Positions 7,091 to 16,457 of a DNA stretch of 18,419 nucleotides are shown here, piece by piece. Below the pieces are notes generated by a model. That model was not told the DNA's origin, did no database searches, and worked only from the letters and a program-made list of their open reading frames with translations. Both the position numbers and the translations under genes were made by a program. This stretch comes from Porphyromonadaceae bacterium UBA4277 (GTDB lineage: Bacteria > Bacteroidota > Bacteroidia > Bacteroidales > Muribaculaceae): NCBI GenBank assembly GCA_002395965.1, contig DGVT01000084.1:449-18867 (forward strand), read 5' to 3'. Numbering within the stretch: position 1 is the first letter of the stretch; the number at the start of each line of letters is the position of its first letter.

Positions 7091-9064
7091 ATGAGTGAAA
7101 TGAGCAAGAATAATGACTACGGGCTGCTGCGTGTGGCCGCGGGGGTGCCGCGGGTGCGTGTGGCCGACGTTGAGGCCAACGTGCAAGGCATAGTGCACTT
7201 GATCGACCATGCTGCACAACAAGGCGTGCAGCTGCTGGCACTGCCCGAGCTGGCGGTGACAGGCTACACATGTGGCGACCTGCTGGGCGGCAGCCTGCTG
7301 CTGGACGAGGCTGAGCGCGCCGTGCTGGCCATAAGCCGGGCGGTGGCCGGACACGACATGATGGTGGTGGTGGGTGCCCCGCTGCGCTGCGCGGGCAGGC
7401 TGTATAACTGCGCTGTGGCCATGCACAAGGAGCAGATTTGGGTCATTCCCAAGACCTACCTGCCTAATTATAACGAGTTTTACGAGAAACGCTGGTTTGC
7501 CGGTGGCGGCAGTGCTCCGGCCCGGGGCTGCCCGACCATAGCCCTTGGCGGCCGTGAGGTGCCCTTTGGCACCGACCTGCTGATGCACCTGGGCAATGCA
7601 GTGATAGCCGTAGAGGTGTGCGAAGACATGTGGGCACCTATCACGCCCGCGACCATGGCGGCTGTGAATGGTGCCAACGTGCTGGTGTGCATCTCGGCCA
7701 GCAACGAGCTGGTGTGCAAGCACGACTACCTGATGCGGCTCGTGGAAGGTGAGAGCGCGCGAAACATTGCTGCGTGCGTCTATACGTCGGCCGGCTACGG
7801 CGAATCGACCACCGATGTGGTGTTCTCGGGCAGTGCAGCGATTGCCGAGAACGGACAGATGCTGCAACAGGCCGGACGCTTTGAGACGGAGCCGCAACTG
7901 ATTGTGGCCGACGTTGATGTGGAAGCGTTAGAGCACGAGCGCCGCACGAGCACGAGTTTTTCCGACTCGCGAGCCATGTGGCACCGCAACTATCGGCACG
8001 AGCATGCAGCTACCGCCCTACCCGACTACAGCCACTTGACACTGCTGCGACGAGTCGGCAGGCTCCCATTTGTCCCCATCGAGGACGATGCGCTGAGCTC
8101 GCGCTGCGAGGAGATTGTGGACATTCAGACCATGGGATTGATGCAGCGGCTTGAGCACACGGGCATTAAGAGCCTTGTCGTGGGCATCTCGGGTGGCCTC
8201 GACTCCACGCTAGCGCTGATGATTGCCTGCCGGGCCTTCGACCGTCTGGGACTTGACCGCAAGCAAATCTATGGCATCACCATGCCGGGGTTCGGCACCA
8301 CGAGCCGCACGCTGACCAATGCCTTAGAGCTGATGAAAGCCTTGGGCATCGGCGTGAAGCAGATAAGCATAGCCAATGCCGTGGCTGCACATCTGGCCGA
8401 CCTGGGGCACAGCCTCGACAGCCACGACACCACCTACGAGAATGCTCAGGCGCGCGAGCGCACACAGATACTGATGGACTATGCCAACAAGATGGGGGCG
8501 CTGGTGCTTGGCACGGGCGACCTGTCGGAGCTGGCACTCGGCTGGTGCACATATAATGGCGACCACATGTCGATGTATAACGTGAACGGCAGCATTCCCA
8601 AGACGCTGGCCAAGCACCTGGTGATGTGGTTTGCCGACAATGCCGGAGCCACTACACCCACCAGCCTCACGGTACGAGAGACATTGCTCGACGTGCTGCA
8701 CACGCCCATCAGCCCCGAGCTCACCCCAGCCGACGATGCAGGAAACATCAAGCAGAAGACCGAAGACATCATCGGCCCATATGAGCTTCACGACTTCTTC
8801 TTGTATTACATGATAAGGTACGGCTTCGGGCCACGCAAAATCTTCTTCCTGGCTCGCACGGCATTTAAGGGTGCCTACGACGACGCGACGATAGCGAAAT
8901 GGCTCACAACGTTTGTCAAGCGTTTCTTCAGCCAGCAGTTCAAGCGCTCCTGCATGCCCGACGGGCCCAAGGTGGGCAGTGTGTCGCTCTCGCCACGCGG
9001 CGACTGGCGCATGCCCAGCGATGCCTGTGCCGACCTTTGGTTGAAAGAATGCCGAGAGCTCTAA
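7091..9064 (+). CDS. nadE: Glutamine-dependent NAD(+) synthetase
   Basis: Cytoplasmic two-domain enzyme that makes NAD from deamido-NAD, ATP and glutamine. From the chosen start it has 657 residues, in the range of the glutamine-dependent class. The N-terminal nitrilase-type glutaminase domain (about 10-270) has the complete triad: E53 ('ALPELAVTGYTCGDL'), K121 ('VIPKTYLPNYNEFYEKRWF') and C177 ('VEVCEDMW'). The C-terminal synthetase domain (about 320-650) has the ATP-binding PP-loop SGGLDS (367-372), and the later 'LGTGDLSELALGWCTYNGDHMSMYNVN' region is typical. I choose ATG 7091 over the upstream in-frame GTG at 7082; ATG 7100 is equally possible. It probably leads the run that continues with tamB 33 bases downstream. 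Confidence 0.96.
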   Translation: MSEMSKNNDYGLLRVAAGVPRVRVADVEANVQGIVHLIDHAAQQGVQLLALPELAVTGYTCGDLLGGSLLLDEAERAVLAISRAVAGHDMMVVVGAPLRCAGRLYNCAVAMHKEQIWVIPKTYLPNYNEFYEKRWFAGGGSAPARGCPTIALGGREVPFGTDLLMHLGNAVIAVEVCEDMWAPITPATMAAVNGANVLVCISASNELVCKHDYLMRLVEGESARNIAACVYTSAGYGESTTDVVFSGSAAIAENGQMLQQAGRFETEPQLIVADVDVEALEHERRTSTSFSDSRAMWHRNYRHEHAATALPDYSHLTLLRRVGRLPFVPIEDDALSSRCEEIVDIQTMGLMQRLEHTGIKSLVVGISGGLDSTLALMIACRAFDRLGLDRKQIYGITMPGFGTTSRTLTNALELMKALGIGVKQISIANAVAAHLADLGHSLDSHDTTYENAQARERTQILMDYANKMGALVLGTGDLSELALGWCTYNGDHMSMYNVNGSIPKTLAKHLVMWFADNAGATTPTSLTVRETLLDVLHTPISPELTPADDAGNIKQKTEDIIGPYELHDFFLYYMIRYGFGPRKIFFLARTAFKGAYDDATIAKWLTTFVKRFFSQQFKRSCMPDGPKVGSVSLSPRGDWRMPSDACADLWLKECREL

Positions 9065-9097
9065 CCCCTGTGCACAAGGCAGGCTTAAACCGATGAG

Positions 9098-12000
9098 ATG
9101 AAAAAGGCTTTCAAACACATCTATCACGCATTGCGGCTGGTGATTGTCGCAATGCTCCTACTGGTAGTAGCGACCTTTGCCGGTGTTTACATCGGGCTGT
9201 CGCTGCCGCCGGTGCAAGAGCGCGTGAAAACCGAATGTGAGAAAGCCGTGAGCGAGTATCTGAAGACTCGTGTGACGATAGGCGACTTGACCATCAAGCC
9301 GTTTAATCAGGTCATTCTTCACCGGGTGAGCATTCCTGCCCAGAACGGCGACTCGCTGCTCACTATTGACAAACTGGGAGCCGGCATCGACGTGTTTAAG
9401 CTCGTGGGCGACAGGCGCATCGTGGTCACCTATGGAGAGATAATAGGGCTCAACGGGCACATCACTCGCCCCGACAAGCAAAGTCCGACCAACGCACAGT
9501 TCATAATAGACGCCTTCAAGCCAAAGGACAACGAGCCACCACGGCCATTTGACGTTCAGGTGTTTAACGTTGTCATCAGGCAGAGTGCACTCACCTACGA
9601 CGTGCTCAGCGAGCCTCGTAAGGGCGCAGGCATGTTCGACGCCAACCACATAGCCATAAATGACTTAAAGGCCGACATCACCCTGCCACGACTGAAAAAC
9701 AACGACTTTGATGTGCAAATCAAGCGCCTGGCGTTCGCCGAGCGCAGCGGTTTTGAGCTGAAAAAGCTCAGCACAGCCGCCGTCATCACCGACACCGCCC
9801 TGCACTTAGACAAGATAAATGCCGAGTTGCCACACTCGGCCATCACCATCAATGAGACAGCACTCTCCTACAGCTCGCTGAAAACCCTTGGCTCCGAAAT
9901 CACGACTATGCCCATGACTATAGGCTTAGATGGCAGTATCACGCCGGCAGACCTGAGTGCATTCCTGCCTCTGCTCAAGGGCTGGAGCAGCCCCTTCGAC
10001 ATTTCAGCCTCGGTGGGCGGCACCCTGGATGAGGTGCACATACACCACCTGAGTGTGGCCGACAGCAACGGACGCTTGCGGCTTAGCACCAAGGGCTTTG
10101 TGAGCGGCATGCGCAACCGCAGCGACCTCAGATATGCCTTGCGCGACCTCAAGCTCAACGCCCCGAGCCAGTATGTATCGACCATAGTCTCAACCGTCAA
10201 GTCAATCCCGGCCCAAGCGCGGAACATCATATCGCGGTGCGGCGACATCACAGTCGATGCCGATGTAGTGGGCAGTCACACAGCCCTGAAAATCGACGGC
10301 AACATAGGCACCTCACTCGGAGCACTCGACATCAGCGGCATGCTGGCCAATTCTGGCGACACTAAGCGCTTCGATGGCCACATCTCCACCACAGGGCTAA
10401 ACATTGCCCAACTGCTTGACAAGCACAATCTGCTGGGCTCGGTAGCCGTGAGCGCCGGCGTCGATGCCACGCTGAAAGGGAAAAGCATCAACGGGAGCTT
10501 TGACGGGCACTTCGACCACGTTGACTTCAAAGGGCGGCGAATACACAACATAGAAGCCGATGTGAAGGTCGCCGGCAACCATTACGACGGACACATTACC
10601 ATCAACGACCCATTAGGCAATGTGTCTCTCGACGGCAATGCCACACTCAACGGCAATGCCACCCAGATCAACGCCACTACAATGGTCAGGAACCTGAAGG
10701 CCGGCTTATTAGGAAATCTGAAAAAATACAGTAACCACGAAATATCCTTCGACGCCACGGCAGCGTTCAACGGCAATGCCCTTGACAACGCCACTGGCAG
10801 CATAGCCATCGAAAACATCGCCTTCACCGACAAGCAAGGCAATGGCCTGCACATGGACAACCTGCTGGTCAGTGCCGATAACGCCTCTACGCCGCAGCAC
10901 ATCGACATCAGCAGCGACTACCTGAACGGCAGCATTACCGGTCAGTACAGTTTCAAGACCATCGTGCCTGCCGTGAAATCGATGCTCAGCAAGTCGTTCC
11001 CGCAATACTTCAATGCCTATGCCCACCGCTCAAGCACTGCAAACGACATCCGCTTTGACTTCACATTCGAGCCCGACGAAGAGCTGCAGCAATTCATTAA
11101 ACTGCCAGTGAACATCATCCACCGCTCCACCATTGGCGGCTTCATCGATGAGAATAGCGGTAACATGGCCATCAACGTGAGCGCACCCTATCTGCTGCAA
11201 GGCAATAAGATTATCGAAGGCACTACCATCACTGCCCGCACCGACAGTGCCACACACGATGCTATGGTACACGCCACGACACTTTACCCGTCAAAGAACG
11301 GGAAAATCGCCATCACGCTCGATGCCACCGGCATCAACGACCGCATCGATGCCAATCTGGGCTGGCGAGTGATGCGAGAAAACGACTTCCATGGCGACAT
11401 CAACCTGTCGGCACTGCTCAACAGCAGCGAGAACAAAAAGCTCAATGCCGTTATCGACGTCAATCCCACACAGCTGGTATTTAACGGGACACCATGGCAG
11501 GTGGAAGCGGGTAAAATCATTATTAACGACAAGATTATCACCGTCGAGAACCTGGAGGGGCATAACGACGAGCAGTGGATAAAAATCAATGGCATCACAT
11601 CGCCCGACCCCGACGACGAACTGTGCCTCGAACTTAACGACATCAGCCTCGACTATGTGTTCGAGACCCTTAACATCAACAACGTGGACTTTGGCGGCCG
11701 TGCCACCGGGAAATTCTATGCCGCCGACCTGTTTTCGGGTGCTCCACGACTCTCAACGCCGGGCCTGCATGTGGATTCGCTGTCCTACAACGATGCCGTG
11801 ATGGGCAATGCCGAGATTAAAAGCCACTGGATGAACGAAGAAAAAGCCGTTTCGCTCTATGCCGACCTGGATCAGGCCAACGGCAAGCACTCTATCATCG
11901 ACGGAGCCATCTTCGTGGCCGACGATTCGCTCTACCTCGATTTTAAGGCTCAGCGGGCCAACATTGCCTTCATGAAGCCCTTTATGGCAGCCTTCACAAG

Positions 12001-13654
12001 CGATGTGCAAGGGCAAGTGAGCGGCCATGCAGTGCTGTTTGGTAACTTCCACGACATCAACCTCGACGGCGACATCATGGCCGACAGCCTCAGCTTTAAG
12101 CTCGATTACACCAATGTGTATTACACCTGCTCAGGCGACTCGGTGCACATCGTGCCCGACTATATTGCCTTTGACAATGTGCTCATCCACGACCGCCATG
12201 GCCATGAGGCACGACTCGACGGATGGCTCCGCCACAAGAATTTCCATGAGCCTTCGTTTGAATTCAGCATCACCAATGCCAACGACTTGCTGTGCTACGA
12301 CACCAACGAGGCTATCAACCCCGTGTGGTATGGAACAATCTACGGCGACGGCGCAGCTTTCGTCTCGGGCGAACCGGGACAAGTCGATATCAAGGTCAAC
12401 ATGGTCACAGCCCCTCAGAGCACTTTCACCTTTGTCATGAGCGATTCAAAAGAAGCCGGTGAATATAACTTCATCACATTCCGCGACCGTGACAAACTTG
12501 CCCAGCCCGAAGAAGTGCCCGTAGTGAACGACACCATTCCCGAAATTGTGCGCCGCATAACACAGCAGGTGAAAAAAGAAGAACAATCGCAACCCACACA
12601 TTACAACATAGACCTGCAAGGCGACATCACCCCCGACGCACAACTCACGCTGGTGATGGACCCTGTGGGCGGCGACCGTGTGAAAGCCACCGGCCGCGGC
12701 AGCATGCGCATGACCTATAACGATGCCGACGAGATGACCGTCTATGGCACCTACACGCTCGAGCGCGGCGACTATAACTTCACACTGCAAGACATCATCA
12801 TCAAGGATTTCACAATACGCGACGGCAGCTCAATCACCTTCCAGGGCGACCCTTATGCCGCAATTCTTAATCTGGAAGCAGTGTATTCGCTTAATGCCAA
12901 CCTGCGCGACCTTGACGAGAGTTTCTCACAAGACAAGGAGCTCACACGCACCAACGTGCCCGTGCATGCACTGCTGCGAGCTAAAGGCATTATCAGCCAG
13001 CCCGACATATCGTTTGACCTGGAATTCCCCACCCTCACCACCGATGCCTACCGCAAGGTGAAAAGCATCATCAGCACCGACGACATGATGAACAGGCAGA
13101 TTATCTACCTGCTGGCACTCAACCGCTTCTACACACCCGACTACATGAGCAACAGCACCACGCGAGGCAACGAGCTGACGTCGGTGGCATCGTCAACCAT
13201 CTCGTCGCAACTGTCGAACATCCTGGGTAAGATGAGCGACAAATGGAGCATTTCGCCTAATTTCCGCAGCAACAAGGGCGACTTCAGCGACATGGAGGTG
13301 GACCTGGCACTTTCAAGCCAGCTATTCAACAACCGACTGCTGTTCAACGGCAACTTCGGCTACCGCGACAACACCTATAACACTCGCAACAGCAACTTCA
13401 TAGGCGACTTCGACATTGAGTACCTGCTTAACCCGCAAGGCACCTTGCGGCTCAAGGCCTACAACCACTTCAACGACCAGAACTACTATGTGCGCAATGC
13501 CCTCACCACACAAGGCGTGGGCATCGTGTGGAAACACGACTTCGACCGGCCTTTCGACTTCCTCAAGCCAAAGCTCAAGCCCACCACCATAGTTAAGCAG
13601 GATTCTACATCACAGACAGGTGCAAAACAGGATTCAATACCCTCCGACAAATGA
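9098..13654 (+). CDS. tamB: TamB-like translocation and assembly module protein (AsmA-like, DUF490)
   Basis: Very large envelope protein of 1518 residues. A basic start and one membrane helix (about residues 12-34) anchor it in the inner membrane; the rest is periplasmic. The first segment after the helix ('VQERVKTECEKAVSEYLKTRVTIGDLTIKPFNQVILHRVSI') is the usual N-terminus of TamB/AsmA-like proteins. The long middle consists of repeating beta-strands with alternating hydrophobic residues, consistent with the hydrophobic-groove 'bridge' fold, and the C-terminal TamB domain lies at about 1080-1500. The family spans the periplasm and is implicated in phospholipid transport to, and protein insertion into, the outer membrane. 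No TamA/TamL (BamA-like) gene is next to it here. Its stop codon overlaps the start of the DUF4421 gene by 4 bases, so the two are probably translationally coupled. Confidence 0.9.
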   Translation: MKKAFKHIYHALRLVIVAMLLLVVATFAGVYIGLSLPPVQERVKTECEKAVSEYLKTRVTIGDLTIKPFNQVILHRVSIPAQNGDSLLTIDKLGAGIDVFKLVGDRRIVVTYGEIIGLNGHITRPDKQSPTNAQFIIDAFKPKDNEPPRPFDVQVFNVVIRQSALTYDVLSEPRKGAGMFDANHIAINDLKADITLPRLKNNDFDVQIKRLAFAERSGFELKKLSTAAVITDTALHLDKINAELPHSAITINETALSYSSLKTLGSEITTMPMTIGLDGSITPADLSAFLPLLKGWSSPFDISASVGGTLDEVHIHHLSVADSNGRLRLSTKGFVSGMRNRSDLRYALRDLKLNAPSQYVSTIVSTVKSIPAQARNIISRCGDITVDADVVGSHTALKIDGNIGTSLGALDISGMLANSGDTKRFDGHISTTGLNIAQLLDKHNLLGSVAVSAGVDATLKGKSINGSFDGHFDHVDFKGRRIHNIEADVKVAGNHYDGHITINDPLGNVSLDGNATLNGNATQINATTMVRNLKAGLLGNLKKYSNHEISFDATAAFNGNALDNATGSIAIENIAFTDKQGNGLHMDNLLVSADNASTPQHIDISSDYLNGSITGQYSFKTIVPAVKSMLSKSFPQYFNAYAHRSSTANDIRFDFTFEPDEELQQFIKLPVNIIHRSTIGGFIDENSGNMAINVSAPYLLQGNKIIEGTTITARTDSATHDAMVHATTLYPSKNGKIAITLDATGINDRIDANLGWRVMRENDFHGDINLSALLNSSENKKLNAVIDVNPTQLVFNGTPWQVEAGKIIINDKIITVENLEGHNDEQWIKINGITSPDPDDELCLELNDISLDYVFETLNINNVDFGGRATGKFYAADLFSGAPRLSTPGLHVDSLSYNDAVMGNAEIKSHWMNEEKAVSLYADLDQANGKHSIIDGAIFVADDSLYLDFKAQRANIAFMKPFMAAFTSDVQGQVSGHAVLFGNFHDINLDGDIMADSLSFKLDYTNVYYTCSGDSVHIVPDYIAFDNVLIHDRHGHEARLDGWLRHKNFHEPSFEFSITNANDLLCYDTNEAINPVWYGTIYGDGAAFVSGEPGQVDIKVNMVTAPQSTFTFVMSDSKEAGEYNFITFRDRDKLAQPEEVPVVNDTIPEIVRRITQQVKKEEQSQPTHYNIDLQGDITPDAQLTLVMDPVGGDRVKATGRGSMRMTYNDADEMTVYGTYTLERGDYNFTLQDIIIKDFTIRDGSSITFQGDPYAAILNLEAVYSLNANLRDLDESFSQDKELTRTNVPVHALLRAKGIISQPDISFDLEFPTLTTDAYRKVKSIISTDDMMNRQIIYLLALNRFYTPDYMSNSTTRGNELTSVASSTISSQLSNILGKMSDKWSISPNFRSNKGDFSDMEVDLALSSQLFNNRLLFNGNFGYRDNTYNTRNSNFIGDFDIEYLLNPQGTLRLKAYNHFNDQNYYVRNALTTQGVGIVWKHDFDRPFDFLKPKLKPTTIVKQDSTSQTGAKQDSIPSDK

Positions 13655-14850
13655 TCAGACACTCCCTTTCCATATTGCTCCTGTTGTGCTTCGGCCTGTG
13701 TATCAAAGCGTCCGAAAGTATTGCCACAGTGCCCGACAGCTCTTTATGCTGCATCGCTGCCGCAGACTCGGTTATCACCACCACTTCACCAGGTCGTGCA
13801 GCTCCCGATTCCACGGCACTGGAAGCCGACTCCACAGCCACCCGCCTATGGTGGCGTGACGCCATCAAGCAGAGGCGCTTCAACATTGGCGACACCACCA
13901 TTGCCTACCCTAAGTTTCTCAACTTCTGTGTCAACGTTTACCGCTGGGGCAACAAGTTCCTCAACAGCTACGACACGGCATATGTGAAATCGGTGGGGAA
14001 AAAGTGGAAAATACAACTACGATACAACGGCATGATCGGCACCTATCATGGCAAGGTAAGAGACGGAGATTTGCAGTATTTCATCAATTCACGGCTCGTG
14101 AACTATGCCGGTCTGCGAGTGCAGTTCTTGATTTTCGGGCTTGAGTATATGCCCGACATCGACAACCTGCTCTCGGGCCGCCCCATAAAGCACCGTGCCA
14201 CAAGGTTTTCGATTAACTGCAACCGCCTCTTTGCCGAGTTATACTATATCAAGAACGTGGGCACGGTGAGCATTCGCCGCTTTGGGGACTACAACAACGG
14301 GCGCAGCTTCAAGCTCTCGTTCGACGGCATGGACCGCAGGGTGCTGGGGTTTGATGCCTTCTACATCTTCAATCATCAGCACTACGCCCACTCAGCAGCC
14401 TACGGAATCTCTAAGCTGCAGCTGCGCAGTGCCGGCTCATTTATCTTGGGCATACAGTACAGTAAGCAAGAGTGCGAATTCGACACTTCGCTGCTTCCCG
14501 ACGGGCTAAAGCCCTACACTCCTCAGATTGCCAACAACCTGAACTATTTAATGAAAGACTATGCCATCAACATCGGCTATGGTTACAACTGGGTATTTCA
14601 CCGCAACTGGCTCTTCAACATCACAGCTACACCCTCATTAGGACTGAAACGTATCAAAAGCCCTAATGACAGCGATTATTCATACCACATTGCTACCAAC
14701 TTCAGGGGGCGCATCTCATTAGTCCATAATCGCAATCACTTCTACTACGGACTTTACGGGACGATTAACGGCAACTGGTTTAACAGTACAAAATACCTGC
14801 TCTACGTTAATGTTTTCGACATCAATGCCATTGCCGGCTTCCGCTTTTAG
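13651..14850 (+). CDS. DUF4421 family protein, predicted outer-membrane beta-barrel
   Basis: Exported protein of 399 residues with a signal peptide (about 1-20, hydrophobic core LSILLLLCFGLCI). A low-complexity linker rich in S, T, A and D follows (21-65). From about residue 85 to the end the protein resembles the DUF4421 family of Bacteroidetes ('YPKFLNFCVNVYRWGNKFLNSYDTAYV'; 'KWKIQLRYNG'; 'RRFGDYNNGRSFKLSFDGM'). The region is rich in aromatic residues and alternating strands and ends in phenylalanine (AIAGFRF), as outer-membrane barrels often do. The ATG overlaps the tamB stop (ATGA). No function is established for DUF4421 that I know of. From the context I infer an outer-membrane or periplasmic partner of TamB. 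The family call is likely, the barrel is inference. Confidence 0.78.
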   Translation: MIRHSLSILLLLCFGLCIKASESIATVPDSSLCCIAAADSVITTTSPGRAAPDSTALEADSTATRLWWRDAIKQRRFNIGDTTIAYPKFLNFCVNVYRWGNKFLNSYDTAYVKSVGKKWKIQLRYNGMIGTYHGKVRDGDLQYFINSRLVNYAGLRVQFLIFGLEYMPDIDNLLSGRPIKHRATRFSINCNRLFAELYYIKNVGTVSIRRFGDYNNGRSFKLSFDGMDRRVLGFDAFYIFNHQHYAHSAAYGISKLQLRSAGSFILGIQYSKQECEFDTSLLPDGLKPYTPQIANNLNYLMKDYAINIGYGYNWVFHRNWLFNITATPSLGLKRIKSPNDSDYSYHIATNFRGRISLVHNRNHFYYGLYGTINGNWFNSTKYLLYVNVFDINAIAGFRF

Positions 14851-14876
14851 AGTTAAAGCCATAATTCTTTATTAAT

Positions 14877-16457
14877 ATGATTGACGAATTACAACTGCGT
14901 GTTTCACCTCGTGTGAGCTGCGACACCAACGCTATAATACACCACATTGCCAACGAGCGGCACCTGTCGCACGAGCGCATCGGCGGCGTGCGCATCATCA
15001 AGCGCTCCATCGATGCCCGCCAGCGCAATGTGATGGTAAATCTCAAGGTGCGGGTGGCCATCGACGAGCCGCTGCCTTCCACCCCGCTCATGGCTCCCAT
15101 CGATTACCGCCCGGTTGACGGTAAGCGCACGGCAATAGTGGTGGGGGCTGGCCCCGGAGGACTGTTTGCAGCGCTGAAGCTCATCGAATTAGGCATAAAA
15201 CCCATAGTGCTTGAGCGCGGAAAAGACGTTGTGGAACGCCGCAAAGACGTGGCACGCATCTCGCGCGAGGGCGTCATCGACCCCGATAGCAACTACTGCT
15301 TCGGCGAAGGCGGAGCCGGAGCCTACAGCGACGGCAAGCTCTACACGCGCAGCAAGAAGCGCGGCTCGGTAGAGCGCATCTTGGGCATCTTTGTGCAGCA
15401 CGGAGCCAGCGACGACATTCTCATCGACGCTCACCCACACATAGGCAGTGACCGCTTGCCGAAGATTATTGAAAACATGCGCCACACAATCATTGGCTGC
15501 GGTGGCGAGGTGCACTTCAACACCCGCGTCACTTCACTCATCATGAGCAACGACAATGCTGTTGCCGGAGTGGAATGCGCCACCGGCGAGACATTCACCG
15601 GTCCGGTAATACTTGCCACGGGGCACTCGGCACGCGACGTCTATCAGATGCTTCACGACAAGGCTATCGCCATCGAGGCTAAAGGCATCGCCGTGGGCGT
15701 GCGGCTCGAGCACCCGCAGCACGTCATCGACTGCATACAGTACCACTCGCCCGAGGGCAGAGGCCGCTATCTGCCGGCAGCCGAGTACAACTTCGTCACA
15801 CAAGTTGACGGCCGCGGCGTCTATTCGTTCTGCATGTGCCCGGGAGGCGTGATAGTGCCGGCGGCAAGCGCACCGGGGCAACTGGTGGTCAACGGCATGT
15901 CGCCCAGTCACCGAAACACCCACTGGGCCAACTCGGGCATGGTGGTGGAAGTGAGGCTCGAAGACCTGCCCGCACAGTATGCACAATTCGGGCCACTGGC
16001 CATGATGCACTTTCAGGCCGACATGGAGCGCACCTGCTTCGAGCAGGCAGGATGCAGCCAGGTGGCAGGGGCACAGCGCATGAAGGACTTTGTAGAGGGT
16101 AAGCCGTCACGGCTCATTCCGCCATCATCGTTCGCGGCAGGGCTGCAACCGTCGCGCCTCGACCAGTGGCTGCCGCCATTCGTGGGCGACCGACTGCGAA
16201 GGGCTTTCACGGTCTTTGGCCATGCGGCTAAAGGCTTCCTCACCAACGATGCCATTGTCATCGGCGTTGAAACACGCACCTCATCGCCCGTGCGCATACC
16301 GCGTGAGCCATTGTCGCTGCACCACATCACCATCGGCAACCTTTACCCCTGCGGTGAAGGTGCCGGCTATGCCGGGGGAATTGTCTCGGCTGCAATCGAC
16401 GGCGAGCGCTGTGCCGAAGCACTTGCCATCAACCTTAATGAAAACATATTATCATGA
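14877..16457 (+). CDS. FAD-dependent dehydrogenase of the COG2509 type
   Basis: Predicted cytoplasmic flavoprotein of 526 residues. A small N-terminal domain (about 1-75) is followed by the dinucleotide-binding motif GAGPGG (90-95) with the ribose-binding E113 ('VLERGKDVVERRKDV'). The segment 'NYCFGEGGAGAYSDGKLYTR' (139-158) is characteristic of this family, and a second FAD-contacting motif, PCGEGAGYAGGI (491-502), closes the protein. 'YSFCMCPGGVIVPA' lies in the middle. The family is conserved and often annotated as NAD(P)/FAD-dependent oxidoreductase, but its substrate is unknown. It follows the DUF4421 gene by 26 bases, and its TGA overlaps the folC ATG by 4 bases, so it is probably translated in step with folC. 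That hints at, but does not prove, a role near folate or one-carbon metabolism. Confidence 0.9.
   Translation: MIDELQLRVSPRVSCDTNAIIHHIANERHLSHERIGGVRIIKRSIDARQRNVMVNLKVRVAIDEPLPSTPLMAPIDYRPVDGKRTAIVVGAGPGGLFAALKLIELGIKPIVLERGKDVVERRKDVARISREGVIDPDSNYCFGEGGAGAYSDGKLYTRSKKRGSVERILGIFVQHGASDDILIDAHPHIGSDRLPKIIENMRHTIIGCGGEVHFNTRVTSLIMSNDNAVAGVECATGETFTGPVILATGHSARDVYQMLHDKAIAIEAKGIAVGVRLEHPQHVIDCIQYHSPEGRGRYLPAAEYNFVTQVDGRGVYSFCMCPGGVIVPAASAPGQLVVNGMSPSHRNTHWANSGMVVEVRLEDLPAQYAQFGPLAMMHFQADMERTCFEQAGCSQVAGAQRMKDFVEGKPSRLIPPSSFAAGLQPSRLDQWLPPFVGDRLRRAFTVFGHAAKGFLTNDAIVIGVETRTSSPVRIPREPLSLHHITIGNLYPCGEGAGYAGGIVSAAIDGERCAEALAINLNENILS

Noticed and set aside
6201..7897. Long antisense frames (270 and 324 codons) opposite comEC and nadE
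   Set aside because: They are shadows of GC-rich coding DNA: no family motifs, and the + strand genes have all catalytic or signature residues.
10640..10800. Recurring GGCAATGCC words inside tamB
   Set aside because: They encode repeated G-N-A steps in beta-strand repeats and are explained by the protein sequence and codon bias.
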